DNA of 64,000 nt from Brasenia schreberi (GCA_036023115.1 JAYKKT010000074.1:8144501-8208500); one strand, 5' to 3'. Counted from the first letter of the stretch, positions 1-13,344 are shown. Notes: a model not told the origin generated them from the letters alone. Made by a program: numbers and translations.

Positions 1-2362
1 TTTTCTTTTTCCTTTTTTTATGAAAATGGGAAGGAGCGCAGACAGGATTCAAGGTGATATCATTGTACTCTGTTGAGGTAGACCAGCGCTATTGAACTGT
101 GCCAAGGTGCGCTGAAGCCTTCAGATAACAAAGAGAACCACAGCAACGGACTACTTGAATGGATCCTTAGCACCAGATAAAACCTGCAACACATTCTGTG
201 CTAACAGCCGCTGCTGGTTACTGTTGGGAAGGAGCTTGATGCCTTGTGTCATTGAGAGCCTCCGGCACAATTAAGGACATCAGCTGCGGGGGTGGTGGGA
301 GAGTTTGTAAAAAGTTGGCGTTACTTTTGTGTACACGTTCATGCCTATATCGGCTCATACTTCATTACTTGAACAGATCGTGGGTATCTGGTGGCAATTC
401 CTGAGTTGGTCATTTTTGTGACAGAAAGCAAAATTATAAAGAATATATGAAGCTGAAGATGCAGAGTTGATCATTCTTTTTACGAACTAATTGCTGTATT
501 CCATGACACGCCATCTCCTTACTATCACCAGTTTTAGAAAGGTTCGTGCCAAATTTAACTTGGCCGTATTCCTCTCCATCATTAAAGCGTGATACAGCAA
601 TTCTGTAAGTTGATCTGTCTTGGTTTTGGACTACAGTCAATGCAGAGAAAAAGGAATTACCATTGTGTGCATTGCGCACAACCCTCCAGTGCTTTCGTGT
701 TGAAATCATATGCTTGGGCTTGTAAAAAAAGTATTTATATGTATGCATGTATTTCTGTATATGCTTTTCTTTATTTCCTAATATGATTTGCACGAATTTG
801 ATTGGTGGTAAGAATTGGTTTTAGCTGTGGCAGGTTGAACTTTCCCCACAGCATAAAAGTTTCTTCCGTTCTGCTGGTTTCAAGTGCAAGATGGTATTGC
901 TTTCATTGCCCATGAGTCTGGATTTTAACTGGAAAGGATGAAGGGCTTCAGAAACTGCTATTCGGTTTCCGGTGCAAAGTACTTGGCAGAATGACATTGT
1001 ATTGGAAGTGAGCTTCATTATTTGTATTGGTAGCGAGTAATAAGGCCTGTTTTTTCTGCCGTCTATGTTTCAGTTCTTTGAATGTGAGCATTGCATGATC
1101 CCCAACCCCCATCTGTGTGTGTGTGTGTGTGTGGATGCTTCAAAGCCAGAAACACCTAATCATGCACCGAAATACAGTGTTGATGGGATTTGGCTGTCAC
1201 TAAACTCAGAAGACAACCCATGATCCTGTTCTAATAATGCAGCTGCAAAACAAGCTGAACGAGCAGAGGCAGGCCTGTCTGTAGCGGTCTCCTTATCTTG
1301 TTGCTTGCTTGTGGATTGTCTTGTTTGCTCGTTTTAAGGCAAGCCGAGCAAAGGCTGAGATGAGCTGCGAGCTAGGCAGGCTGCGAAAATGAGCTAGCGC
1401 ATTGAACTTAGAAAAGATCATATATTGCTTCACTTGACAAAATTGTATTCGTCCACACTGCTAAAAGTATTTACAATTGAATATGGCTGAACGTGTTTAT
1501 CCAGCATCCTTATACGATCAAATAGATGAGATGCTAGACATGCCCAACCTGTTCAACCCTCCCCTTCCTTAATCCATACAAAACCAGTTTCAACTTGTCT
1601 CATCAAGGTTTTCAAGCCAGGCTCGAGCAAGATTTACTGATCGGCTTGTATAGGATTAACAAGATCAGCAACAATGAGCTCGGCATGAGATGAGACTACT
1701 TGAAGTAGTTCGGCAGCCCTGTGATACCCACTTCTTATCACAAGAGAAAACTTAACCCTTTATCCATAAAACATATTAGCTTTTCATTATTTAAAAAAAA
1801 GAAATAATCTTGCTTATGATCTTTTAATTCTAACCACATGAAGGCCCGTTGCGATATCTCCCCAGTAATGCAGATTGACTTGGGTTGTCGATTATAACCC
1901 ATAATCAGATAGCACGACTCGGGTTAATGTAGACCAACCACTGAAGCGGATTATATGAAGAAAATTTTGGTGGGTGGTTCTGGATTGGGCCTACGAATAG
2001 ACACAACCTTTCAAAATTAATATTCGGTGACCAAGAATAGATGAATTTTGAATGCTTGCATGCATGGCCCAAGTGCTTTCACTTTGACACTTTAACTGTT
2101 GAAAACCTTTGAATATCCATGTCAAGGTATTTTTGGTGGCATCAATCTCAAAGAATAATATATTAATTTCATGTGATGTTAGTTTCTAAAGGAAAAAATT
2201 ATGGCATGCTGCCATACTTCTTTGTCTCAACCAGGTTGCCTTCATGTGATTCATCTCCATGTGGGCTCCTTTTTCTATCTGTATCTGAAACAGTTCCCGG
2301 AAGCTTTTCTTTATCTTTTTTGAGTCTCTAAAATAATAAAGTCTTCAAGAAGGGCACCTCAA
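1..2362. other. Region without a recognised gene
   Basis: No coding region can be assigned. The first ~1 kb is less AT-rich than the rest and could be the 3' untranslated part of a gene lying outside the window. A 119-codon minus-strand frame at 434-793 and a 65-codon frame at 821-1018 have a rather protein-like composition, but neither matches a family I know. No splice-linked partner exon is evident. A short (TG)n run lies near 1113-1131. The remainder, to about 2.36 kb, is AT-rich with no recognisable feature. Confidence 0.5.
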
Positions 2363-2465
2363 GGATTTCCTTTTTCCATAGGGACGCAGGGTTTAGGGAG
2401 AATCTTTTCCTTGCACACCCGGAAATCAAACTCATGACCTATAACTTGAAGGCTACCTCTGAAAC
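2363..2465 (-). mobile_element. tRNA-derived SINE-like fragment (family S1)
   Basis: Read on the minus strand, the piece contains a stretch like 'AGGTCATGAGTTTGATTTCC' (about 2425-2444). This resembles a tRNA T-arm/RNA polymerase III B box with a decayed GGTTCGANTCC. It is preceded by an 'AGTT..AAGG' spacer shared with copies near 9.78, 39.90 and 48.20 kb. The repeated core in four places supports a dispersed SINE-like family. Ends and target duplication were not resolved, and the family assignment is inference. Confidence 0.4.
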
Positions 2466-2503
2466 TGCTTTGGTAGAAAATAGAAAGAGCTACGGGACTC
2501 GGT

Positions 2504-2720
2504 ATATATATATATGTGTGTGTAAACTAGATTTTGTTCACTTCTAACATGTCTACCCATTTTTCTTGAACGGTATGAGTATAATTTAAAAAAATAAGAG
2601 TTTTCAGAAAAGGTCGAAAGTATGTATGATCATGTATGAAAACATTATACTATTCCTCTAACATGCTCATTCCTTGTTTATAACTTAAAAAATTTAAGGG
2701 TTTTCAAAAAATAAAAAAAA
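2504..2720. mobile_element. Small TA-flanked element fragment
   Basis: This AT-rich piece directly follows a short (TA)n(TG)n run. It contains 'TTCACTTCTAACATG' and later 'CTCTAACATGCTCATTCC', plus 'GGTATGAGTATAATTTAAA'. The same kinds of words occur in the TA-flanked elements at 46.5 and 50.1 kb ('GAGTTGCATGAATATAATTT'). It is probably a decayed member of the same group. The ends are vague. Confidence 0.3.
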
Positions 2721-2819
2721 AATATTGTTATTATAATCATGCTTTAAAAATAATAGTCAAACAATGTCAATGGTGGGAAAATCAAATCACATGCATGCAC
2801 GCACACACATACATATAGA

Positions 2820-3075
2820 GAGTGTGCAGGTAGTACATGCTCACACTAATCCATCCTTAAACATGCTCAAAGATCTCAACCGTCTGATCTTGAAGATCAA
2901 CGATTGAGATCTTTCAATTAAAAAGCAATGTGTATAATGTCCATTTATAAAAAGTACCTACGTACCCTTTTGCTTTTGAGGTTTGAATTTAAACTATTGA
3001 TCTCGTTGATCAGATGGTTAAGATAAGAACATGTTTAAGCATAGATTGATGTGTGCATGAACTACTCTTTATATA
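2820..3075. mobile_element. Fold-back (MITE-like) element between TA tracts
   Basis: Two arms of about 60 bp, 2829-2889 and 3008-3068, are imperfect reverse complements of each other. By hand alignment roughly 80% of positions match. Shared words are 'CATGCTCACA'/'CATGCACACA', 'CTTAAACATG' and 'AACC.TCTGATC'. A unique centre of about 118 bp lies between. Both flanks are ATATA-rich ('catatagaga' on the left, 'tatatatatc' on the right). No coding capacity. This is the structure of a non-autonomous terminal-inverted-repeat element; the superfamily is not identified. Confidence 0.6.
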
Positions 3076-3402
<327 letters not shown>

Positions 3403-3760
3403 TGCTTGTGATTTCCCAGATCACCTGGTCCGACCTTCCTTAATATATTGTGATCATGGGTCATGGAAAGAATGCTGGAGGGTATTTCATCATGTGGAAT
3501 GGGCGATTATTCTCCACACCGAATAATTGATCTTCATAATGCATGGTAGAATCACATGCATGTCACACCAAACAGCGTACAATAATCACCTAACTTCTTT
3601 ATAATGCCAACGAAGAACAAATTGTTTCCTATATATATTTTTCATAAAAGTGTATCTTTTTCAAAAAGAAAATTATTTCCTGTATGATCACCCCGCTTTT
3701 AGAAGATGAATTACATGAGGTCCAAGTCCTTAGCAGTTACACAATCATTACATTAGATAT

Positions 3761-3771
3761 GTATATATATG

Positions 3772-3829
<58 letters not shown>
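3761..3829. repeat. Microsatellite (TA)n(TG)n
   Basis: TA-rich dinucleotides pass into about 30 bp of TG and a short GTAT tail. No gene is visible in the surrounding 3.4-4.9 kb. That interval contains only AT-rich unique DNA and, at about 4.69-4.89 kb, 'AACCGGAACCGAAACAGG'-type words of a dispersed repeat. Confidence 0.9.
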
Positions 3830-4912
3830 AGTACTCACGCACACACAGAAAATTGATCAGGCATATCTGATATCCAATTCAGAACTGAGTCCAATTAGTC
3901 GGGTTTTGTATATGAATTCATGCTCATTACCAATTAAATTTGGTGTCTGGTTTTAGTATATACACGATAAGAACATCTGATTATGTGAATCTATTCCCAC
4001 GCATTTAACGTCTTTGTTCTGCTCTTTCATAACTTTATCTAACTTTGGATCTGGTTGCCTTAAATATTTCCTTTCTCTTATTAAGTTGTATTCAAACTGA
4101 ATGACTGTTTACATCATCGTTCGCATTATCAGCTATCATGATATATGCTGACAACTGAGCTGGACACTGCCCTTGTGGATGATGTGTCTTCGTGTCCTAA
4201 TCTGTTCAAGAAAACACACACACAGACTCTCTCTCTCTCTCACACACACACACAAACTTTGTTTAGTTTTGTATCAACTTTTAGGTTGTTAGTTCCATCT
4301 GCAAATGTGTGAATAAGAAATGCAAGGGAAGACATACTAAGCAAGGCAAAGAAACTAATACAAGTCACAATCTATCGGTTTCCCATACGTTTTTAACATC
4401 CCAAAATGCGTATGGATGTTTTTAGATAAGGATGGGCGGCCATTGTCAAGCGAACGGTGGCTGTTTTGATGCTTGCTTATGGCCCTTAACAGGGTGACAT
4501 CCCACCACACCTTTTTGTTTTGGTGGATCTTGACACACCCAAAAGAACCATCCATTACATGTTCTCTTTCTTCAACTTTCCAGGTTTTATCTTTTCATTT
4601 TCTTCTTTTGTTAAAAAAGAAGGAAAAGTATATTTTATTTTATTTTCCAAGTTTGAATATATCAAAAAATACCCCTACGAGTTTGGTAATAACGAAAAAA
4701 ACACGTAACCGGAACCGAAACAGGTTCAAGACATCAGTTTTGATTCATTTTATAAGATTTTTTGAAAAAATTTTACTTCTTTTTTTTGGGGTGGGGTGAG
4801 GGGGTTTGCTTGGAACCGAAACAGGGCACGCAGTCACAAACCATAACCGGAATCGTGTGAACCCCATTCGATTCGATGGTGCATTAAGAACATTATGCAT
4901 TTAGCACTACCT

Positions 4913-5044
<132 letters not shown>

Positions 5045-6095
5045 ATAACCCTAAGATCTTTCTTCAAACCAATTCATGAACCGATTGTAATTCTCACTCT
5101 TTTGTGAGCCCAGCTGAACCACATTCAGGAGATAATCTACGGTGACAAAAGCCTGGAGCTCTCTTTACCTTATTTGAAGCAGCAACTGCAAGTAGCCATA
5201 TGAGAGTTGTGGTTTGATTTCAGAAAGTCGACACCCTACTTTATAAACCCTATGGTTGCGTTTTGCGAAAGATTTAAAATGAAGACGAACCTCGATTTAC
5301 CTTAATACCCGGGCACAATTATCTTTACGGTTAAACGTAAGAAATGTAACTTATCCCACTTCTAACTTCATATGGGGCCAAGCCAACCAGCCTACCTACC
5401 TATAGCAGCCCGTTCTATGAGAGCCAGAATTCGAGCGACCCCTGGATGTCCGGCGTAAACGGTGTCATGGGTCTCTCGAATTCACCTTCGTCCGAGCATA
5501 TAAATTTCATGTTCATCTCAACTGATTTGCAGAAATGAATGAGCCAGGAACGAGCTAAACTGAGTTGCCTCGGCTCATTTACCAACACTACCATGGAGTC
5601 CAAATGGAGAGCTCAAAATTGCCGGGTCACAGAGAGCAATGTCAATATAAAGTGAACAGACTACCACCTACTGGCTATGGCAGATATTAGATTGGTTCAT
5701 TTTGACACATAGAAATTTAGGTTTCTTTTCAAAAGTTTGCTTCTTTAACAATATGCATAGATGAGGTGCTATTTTCACTATTTTTAACACTAGAGAAGCC
5801 TTCTCCAAGACAAGGTTCCATGTTTCCCTTTTTTACCTACCAATTCCATCAATTTCCATCTCACCACCTAACCTACATTCTCTCTCTAGAGAAGGCTCAT
5901 CTACCCTACTCTATATGCCCCCATCGGGCCATTCCCTGCTGAAGGTAAGAAAGGAAAGTTGGCGGGACACTTTCGAAATAGCAAGAAGGTTCTCTAGGTA
6001 GCAGGATAGTGGCGATGCATGTGCCTCCAATTGTTATCGTTATATTACTTTAGATATATTATATTAGTTCAATACACTGCAGCCCTGTCTCTCCC

Positions 6096-6102
6096 TATAT
6101 AA
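6096..6102 (+). promoter_or_regulatory. Probable TATA box of the HIPP gene
   Basis: 'TATATAA' lies about 100 bp upstream of the proposed HIPP start codon, followed by a pyrimidine-rich leader. Spacing is plausible for a start of transcription near 6125-6135. The region is not a microsatellite, so the match is more meaningful than the many other TATA-like words in this window. Confidence 0.5.
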
Positions 6103-6194
6103 TACACTTCATTTCTCTTGAATTCCTCCCCTTTTTTCAGCTGTCTAGCAGCCTCAGCAGGACACAATTTCCTTAGCGCCCCCCCACTCTCTAA

Positions 6195-6739
6195 ATGGGA
6201 GAAGCACAACAGGTAATGCAGATTAAAGGTGTATGCTGTAGATTTTGCTATGATTTAAGTATATTTTCAGCATTTTCAGTTGCTCCATGAAATGGGTTTT
6301 CTTTGTTCTGGTCTCTGGCCAATCTAGAAATCCTTTTAAGGTGGAGCGAATTGCCCACGAGAGTATTTAGGATGGTGAACTATGTATTATTATTATTATT
6401 CCGTTAATTTTTCAAGTTTTGAGTGGGGGTGAACGCCTCAACTCGGCTGATCAACGTAGATCTGCCATCCTGATGGATTTGTTCTGAGTGAAGGAGGAAA
6501 AGAAAGCAGAGGCACAGCCAGAAACTAAAGAAGAAGAAAAGAAAGAAGAGAAGGTCGAAGAAAAGAAAGAGGAAAAGAAAGAAGACGAGAAGAAAGAGGA
6601 TGGGAAGAAGGAAGAAGAGAAGAAAGAAGAGGTGAAGCCTCCGGAGCCAGTGGTTCTGTTCGTGGACATGCATTGCGTCGGCTGCGCTAAAAAAGTGGAG
6701 AGAACTATCCTCAAAGTCAGAGGTCTCTCTCTATATATG

Positions 6740-6794
<55 letters not shown>

Positions 6795-7260
6795 GTTAAT
6801 TTTGTTTATGGATAGTATGTCTTGTATGTTTAGGTGTTGAAGATGTCAAAATAAACATGATAGAGAACCAAGTTACAGTAAAGGGAATGGTGGATCCTCA
6901 AGCACTCTGCACAAGAATACAGAGGAAGACGAAGAGAAGAGCGAGTGTCATATCTCCAATTTTACCAGTCAATGAAGCTGAAAATGCCAAACCCGAGGTA
7001 GTAAATGCACAGGTAAAGATTGCGTTCAGCTCTATCAGTTAAATGGAGAAAGTCTGCAGCATTTAGATTCACCGGTTCTATGTTCCGTATCAAATATTGC
7101 TGATTTTGATCATTGTTGGTGACATTCCTTTTATAACAGGCCAGTGAGATGAGTACGGTGGTGCTCAATATTAACATGCATTGTGAGGCTTGCGCTTTTC
7201 AACTCCAGAAGAAGATTCTCCGAATGAGAGGTAGATTCCTCACATAATTTAACCAAATTG

Positions 7261-7315
<55 letters not shown>

Positions 7316-8369
7316 TTTCCACAGTTTTACAAAATCTCTTTACGTGATCTCTTTCTTTTTACCAGCATCTGCAGAATGCCACCATGCGCATCTACTCTCT
7401 TTGCATGCCTTAATCTTTCTTTCTTCACCGTCTTTGGTTTTTTGTCATGCACCACATAATTGTGCATAAATGTTTTGCAAATCAAAATACAGCACCATGG
7501 TATCTTTAAAGCAGTATAGTACAGATACAAATCCATTGGGCTTATTGATGGCCACAAATGCACACCCTATATGTATGTGTAGAAATTGTATCAAATCATG
7601 CGGGACGATATTAATTATTTATTTCTTGAAGTAAAAGAAGAAGAAAGGCTGACAAATTTCACAGCATAAAAACCGTTTCCTTTCATAATTAAGAGGTCCA
7701 CCAAATTCAACTCAAGTCTTAAAAGGCGTACCATCCAGTTTCTCTTTTCACCGAAACTGGGCTCTTTCTGCAAGAACGCTATTAATGGTATGGCAATCAC
7801 TTTAACCTATCTCACTTGCGCACTTCAACTTGACCTCGTGTCGTGTTGTGTCGTGCCTGGGGTATATATTTACATAAGAAAATGCATATATTTCTAATTA
7901 CCGACTATGAAATTCAGGAGTTCAAACAGCAGAGACGGATCTTGCTGGCAGTAGGGTGACCGTGACGGGCACCATGGATGCCAACAAACTGGTTGAATAC
8001 GTTTACAGACGGACACGAAAGCAAGCGAACATCGTTCCACCACCGAAAACAGAAGAAGAGAAAAAGGAAGAGAAACCAGCAGAAGAAACTAAGGCCGAAG
8101 AGAAGAAGGAAGAGAAAGCAGAGGAGAAGAAAGAGGAAGAGAAGAAAGAAGAAGATAAGAAGGCTAACGACGGAGATGGTAAGAAAACGGAAGAAGAAAA
8201 CAAGGCAGAGCATAACGGTGGTGGTGGGGAGGAAGAAGGCAAGCAGGTAGCCGTTGAACACGATGCTTTAAAGAAGATGGTTTATTATCCGCCCATCTAC
8301 GTGATCGAACGTGTATACGCGCCCCAGATCTTTAGCGACGAGAATCCGAATGCCTGCTGCATTTCGTAG
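6195..8369 (+). CDS. Heavy-metal-associated isoprenylated plant protein, two HMA domains (5 exons)
   Basis: Proposed exons are 6195-6228, 6489-6722, 6834-7012, 7140-7230 and 7918-8369, giving 329 aa. The first exon is the least certain: CAG|GTAATG would be a stronger donor but does not keep frame. An N-terminal Lys/Glu-rich tract (about residues 12-62) leads to HMA domain 1 with the metal-binding MHCVGC (Cys74, Cys77). HMA domain 2 has MHCEAC (Cys164, Cys167). A second Lys/Glu-rich tract follows, then a Tyr/Pro-containing tail ending in CCIS. That is a CaaX box, and its final Ser favours farnesylation. Family knowledge: HIPPs bind transition metals through the two cysteines, attach to membranes or partner proteins through the lipid, and act in metal homeostasis and stress responses. 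Each domain is interrupted by an intron after its 'RG' motif, which suggests internal duplication. Introns 2 and 4 carry (TA)n microsatellites. The family is certain; the exact paralogue is not. Confidence 0.9.
6731..6792. repeat. Intronic (TA)n(TG)n microsatellite
   Basis: Fills most of intron 2 of the HIPP gene, beginning a few bases after the donor at 6723. Confidence 0.95.
7261..7314. repeat. Intronic (TA)n(GA)n microsatellite
   Basis: Lies about 30 bp after the donor at 7231, inside intron 4 of the HIPP gene (7231-7917). The rest of that intron shows nothing recognisable. Confidence 0.9.
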
Positions 8370-9308
8370 AACAATTCTATATATAATTATTAAGATCATA
8401 TTTTAAAGAGGCATTCAGGTATCATCATATCAAGTCGTGTTATTTATATCAGCTGTCAGTTAAAAGAATGTAGTGAGAACGATGACTCATATTGTAATTA
8501 TATGAGTTCATTAATATAGACTTTTCTCTCTGTTTTTCGTAAATTAAGAAGAAGAAAAAAAGAATATTACCATGGGAAATCTGTGGAAAGTGTGGACTTC
8601 ACGTGGGTGGGGCCCTTCCAATCTGGAGTCTGAGTCAGCACGCTGAAGAAAGGCTGACACGGGCCCACCTCCTGACGTGGCTCCATCTGCAATTTTTTGT
8701 CATATTGCGAGATACTCACCTTGCACCAACCGTGAATAAAGATGGGAGCCGTTCAACGGCTGTGATTTACACGTCAATTGAGATCAAGGGATGAAAACTT
8801 TTTCCCAAAATTGTTCTTTTAGATGGTTTTTTCTAAAGGGAATTGCTCTTTTTTCTTCTTCTTTTTAATTCCAAAAGGGAATTGCTCTTTCATTTGCCTA
8901 AAAATGTAGGACAAAGTGGAGGACCATGCACGCATCTGTTTAGCTTTTAGGGCATCTTTAGACTCTCGTGAGGGTATCTTTAAACTGCAAGCAATCTATC
9001 TTATCTTAGGGATGAAAACTTAAATAAGAAGACTAGGATCTAAAGCTGGTGGAGTTTTAGTATATGCATTGTCCTCTTTGAGAAACATGCCAAATTCATG
9101 AGGCCTACTGTGGATAGCAATAAACAAAGGAAAGGACGCAAGTATGAGGAAGAAAGAAGAGCTGATCATCATCAGTTTGACTGAACAATAAAGAAAAGCA
9201 ATGATATTGATGCCATACATTCGCGCCACATGAATTTCAGTGCACTCTATTAGAAATAAAATTCAGTTCATGACATTCAAATTAACTATAAACTAAGTCT
9301 GTATGGGC

Positions 9309-9357
<49 letters not shown>

Positions 9358-10411
9358 CACGCGCACACACACACTTGGTGAAATCCACATTCATTAAATG
9401 GTTTAAATGGTGCCCACATTGGCATCTTTGGTGCAGATGTCGCCAAACTCATTAATGGTATTGATTCGATAAGAAGAAGACAATGCCTTTATTCTCCAAG
9501 TTGTGGCTGTGGCAGGGGATGTCATAAAGAATTTGACAAAACACGAACTCTTAATATCGATCATTTCTTTTATGGTAGAAGCTTTTTTTATGAAAAATGC
9601 ATAAATTGTCATGAATATTGAACATTTCCAGCAATAATTAGAATTTTTGCATATTTTTTCTATTGAGAATTTTTTAAATCTTTTTAGTTATTTTAGCTAT
9701 TCCCATTTCAAGTCTATCATACCTCTTCCTTAACTTCCGAATTATCTTTTCCTTTCTTTTCTTTCTTCTGTTTGTTGAAGGGGAGGCCGGCAGAAGGCAG
9801 AAGCATCTCCTCATTATGGAACCCATGACCTTCAACTTATGATTCGACCCTCTAGCCAGGTGAGATCTCGCTCGTTGTGCCTGATCAAAGTCATTTGTTC
9901 GTCAAAAGAGATGTCAAGTGGTATATACTTCACTCCCTCCCTGTAACAAATAATTAAAGGGACTGAGTGTCCAAATCTTCAATCTACAACCATTACTGAG
10001 AAGAGGGAGGGGCCCTCCTGCTCGGGCTCATTATTGAGGATCCCACTAGGAATATTACAGCTCACAAGATCTGCCAAACCGACCACCAATGTACTTTCAT
10101 TCTCTTCACTTTAGAGATCGGCAGTTGACAATCATTGCCATGAACAACAGATGATAACTATAGTGATCATACTAACTCCTTTCATTCGTCCGCTGTCAAT
10201 TAGGTTTGATGACGGATACAGAGTCTTCCTGATGCTTCGGGGCAGATGATTACATTTCTTCTCTTGATTGATTGTAAATCACTTTTGGTTTACCTTGAAG
10301 ATTTCTCTTTGAAAAGCCATTTGTTTCGTGAGAAGAAACAATCGAAAGACGAAGAAAATTGCAAATTCATCACTTAACAGAGTAGGCCGTTCCATTTAAC
10401 TACAGGCAGTT

Positions 10412-10444
<33 letters not shown>

Positions 10445-10749
10445 TGCAATTAAATATTCCCAAACACGTGCACCATCTTTGCATGCATGTGCTTCTGTGC
10501 ATCACTTTTGGCTTGGTTCCAGACAGCACAAGTTGGGCTCGGACTTATATACGTGTATATTGTTGGATGATATGATGTCCCAACTGCTGTATCAGATCTT
10601 ATATGAAATTGTCGAAGATATAAAAATGGAAATGTGGATCACAATATACCTTGTAGGCCAAAATCATCATGGAGTGTTGGATATTAGAGAGAACCCACAA
10701 GCTACCACCAGTAAGTGTCTTCATCATTCTCTTAGGATTTATTTACAGA
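8370..10749. other. Intergenic, with (TC)n, (TG)n and a SINE-like piece
   Basis: No gene recognised. It contains the HIPP 3' flank and a (TC)n tract at 9315-9354. A SINE-like fragment lies near 9776-9888 and a short (TA)n(TG)n run at about 10411-10444. Short open frames show no family resemblance. Confidence 0.6.
9776..9888 (-). mobile_element. tRNA-derived SINE-like fragment (family S1)
   Basis: On the minus strand it reads 'CACCTGGCTAGAGGGTCGAA' followed by 'AAGTTGAAGGTCATGGGTTC'. The first part resembles an A-box region and the second a B-box region of a tRNA-derived head. The same order and spacing occur near 39.90 kb and 48.20 kb on the plus strand. Boundaries are approximate. Confidence 0.5.
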
Positions 10750-10754
10750 GTTAC

Positions 10755-12798
10755 TGTTACACCCACTCGAGTCGCGACCACGACCCGGCTCGAGCCGATG
10801 CCACGTGGACGCTTCTCGTGCGGGCGTGATGGTGAGCATTAACCAAATACAGTACTAATTTAATTTAAACTCAATGAAATATCTAACTGAAATAAATATT
10901 CATATCGAAATTCTAAACAACATATCCAAAATGGTGCAGAGCCCACCTAACAATAACCCCGAATAACAAGATTTTATAAATCATTTAACACTTATCATAC
11001 CATCTAAAATATAGAAATGTTGCTCTATCCAACTTCTACTCTACTGCATGCGCCTTCAAAGTGTTAGCTTTAGGATGAGCTGTAAAACAATAGGGTGAGC
11101 TCTTATACATAGCTTAGTAGGGAAGTTAAACATCTTTAAAAAGAAATCATACTAAAAGCATGCATAGTTTCACAATCATTTCTAGCAAAGCACAATTACA
11201 TTCAAATCATGATTTCAAATTCATACGCACACACGCATACATCATTAGTTTCGATAATTACAGCCCATACTGTGTTTGCTCCAAAGGCCACGGGAGTCAT
11301 TCGGCCCTCCCTAACGTGACCTCGGTAACCCCATCCACAACGGTAACCACGCTGACTCTCACGGGAGAGTGCCCAAAAACACACCCTATATTCACCCCAA
11401 GCTAGATCGCCCGAGGGACCTACAAGTCTGTAGAGACCCCACACAAACCACACAAGTACGGCTCGTATATTCACACATCATTACATTTCTAAAGCCAATT
11501 ACAGTTCATCACATTCACAAATCATATCCAGATCCACAATTATCCAAAATCAAACTCATAACCATACAACATTTAAACAACATTTAAATACCATATTCAT
11601 ACAACACATGCATATCAAAACATGCTCTTTATCAAACAATGTCATAAACATGTTCTATTTGAAAAGCATATCAAATAACCCATAATTATGAATAACATTT
11701 CACAAACATCAATAAAACATTTATCAATCATGTACATTTAAATCTATCTAAAATAGTAAAATCACTTCTAGCATTATTCTGTAAAAGAATGCATAACCTC
11801 CTACCTGAATGAGCGCTAAGATTCAGTCCCCAAGCTGTTGGGTCACTCTTATCATCACTAAATCCTCCAATTTTAATCTCTAAATAATTACAAATAATTA
11901 AAATATTAAAATTTATCTAACTATGAATCTAACGAAACAAACTATATTCGAATCGGATCCCAAACCCCAATCTGGATCCGTTTAAGCTATTTGAGATCCA
12001 AATTGATACCCAGATCCATATCTCTCCAAATGAGTGACACAAGAGGTAGCTTGTGTCACTGTGTCAACAGAGAACCTTTAATTATGGACACGTGTCTTGT
12101 TTCTAACCTAGAAACCCATTTGAAGACACGACCCAAACTTGACCCTTTTCCGACACGAAACCTATTCTAACACAGAACTGGTTCTTAACATGCGGTACGA
12201 GGATATAACACAAATCAGTGTCGATTCATGACATTTTAGACACGACACGTCCTGTCCGACACGGCACGAAAGCGAGGGACGCCCAAAAGGGCTAGTCCCC
12301 ATGGTTTTCCGACATCGATTTCGTCGGTTTTCGGTGATGATGAAAGCCGACGATGGTCCTCAACCGATCGCCTGTACTTCTTCTTCCAACCCAATCCATC
12401 AATGGTCGCCAACGGTGTCTTTTTCGTCAGAAAATTCATGAAAAACAGAAACTCAGATTTGAGAAAATTTTCATGAATCTATGCTTGTTTTGAGCCGATT
12501 TTTGCATAATAAGGCTTGTTTTCGAAGGTTTAGCATGAAACAAACAAAAGCCCTATGATCTAACTCCGTTTCAGCAACTAAAAATGAGAAATTTGACAAA
12601 AATTAAAATGGGCTTTTCTTACCAGATTCCGGCGACTCTTTACGTTTTCTAGCCAATGTTTGGTCGATGCTCAGCATTATCGTCTTCTCCAGAGGTTGCC
12701 CCAATATCTCTTAGAAAATACACTATGAAAGCCCCCTTTTAAAGGCCTTTCGTATCCTTGTTACTGCACAGTTTGTGCAGTAACGCTTACCCGTTACA
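10755..12798. mobile_element. Solo LTR (about 2.04 kb) of an LTR retrotransposon
   Basis: The block starts TGTTACACCC and ends CCCGTTACA, that is, TG..CA. It is bounded on both sides by the same 5 bp, GTTAC (10750-10754 and 12799-12803). This is the pattern of one LTR with a perfect target-site duplication. No gag or pol coding is present inside, and the composition differs from the flanks. Large plant LTRs of this size are common in Ty3-gypsy lineages, but lineage and orientation cannot be fixed from the LTR alone. Inference: unequal recombination between two LTRs removed the internal part. Confidence 0.7.
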
Positions 12799-12803
12799 GT
12801 TAC

Positions 12804-13343
12804 ATAGTTCCTTCGGATGTAATCAATGTAAAGCTGGACTGGTTGAACCATCGTGCTCGGACCGAAACCGGGCTCTTCATGGCTCTACCTCCATCTTTAT
12901 AAATGAAATACACTTAATTGGGATGACGTGACTAAAGGCTTCGATTCTAAACCATTGGTGGTGTTATTATTTGGTTACGAAGGAAGAACGAAGCCTCATA
13001 CAAGTGTAGCCCCTGGGCCACCTGAAAGATAACTGACTCTGAATATGATTGTTTATTTTCTGAATTTTGACCTCTTATTTCCCCGAATTTTCGAAACGAG
13101 AGATCCAAATGTTTTCCTCCTTTTTCTTCCATTAAGTTTACCAGCATTGGGATACTTTAGTAAGTATCCAAGTGCTACAACCTTTTCTTGAGATATCTTT
13201 GTCGGTAGGCGTAACCGTTAATATGTCAAAATGGCCTGAGAAAAAATGCAGGGATGGACCAGACACTTTTGGCCCATTTTTGTAGCAGGGCACCCGGCGC
13301 ATCTGGCCCTCGTGGCTAATGTGGGCCGGGTCGCGGGGCCAGG

Positions 13344-13344
<1 letters not shown>
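12804..13344. other. Region without a recognised gene
   Basis: Between the solo LTR and the duplicated cassette. A minus-strand 66-codon frame at 12947-13147 has no recognisable content, and I see no other structure. Confidence 0.5.

Noticed and set aside
6404..6714. Phe/Ser-rich minus-strand frames opposite the HIPP exons, and similar ones at 7914-8261
   Set aside because: They are the reverse complement of the Lys/Glu-rich coding tracts of the HIPP gene.
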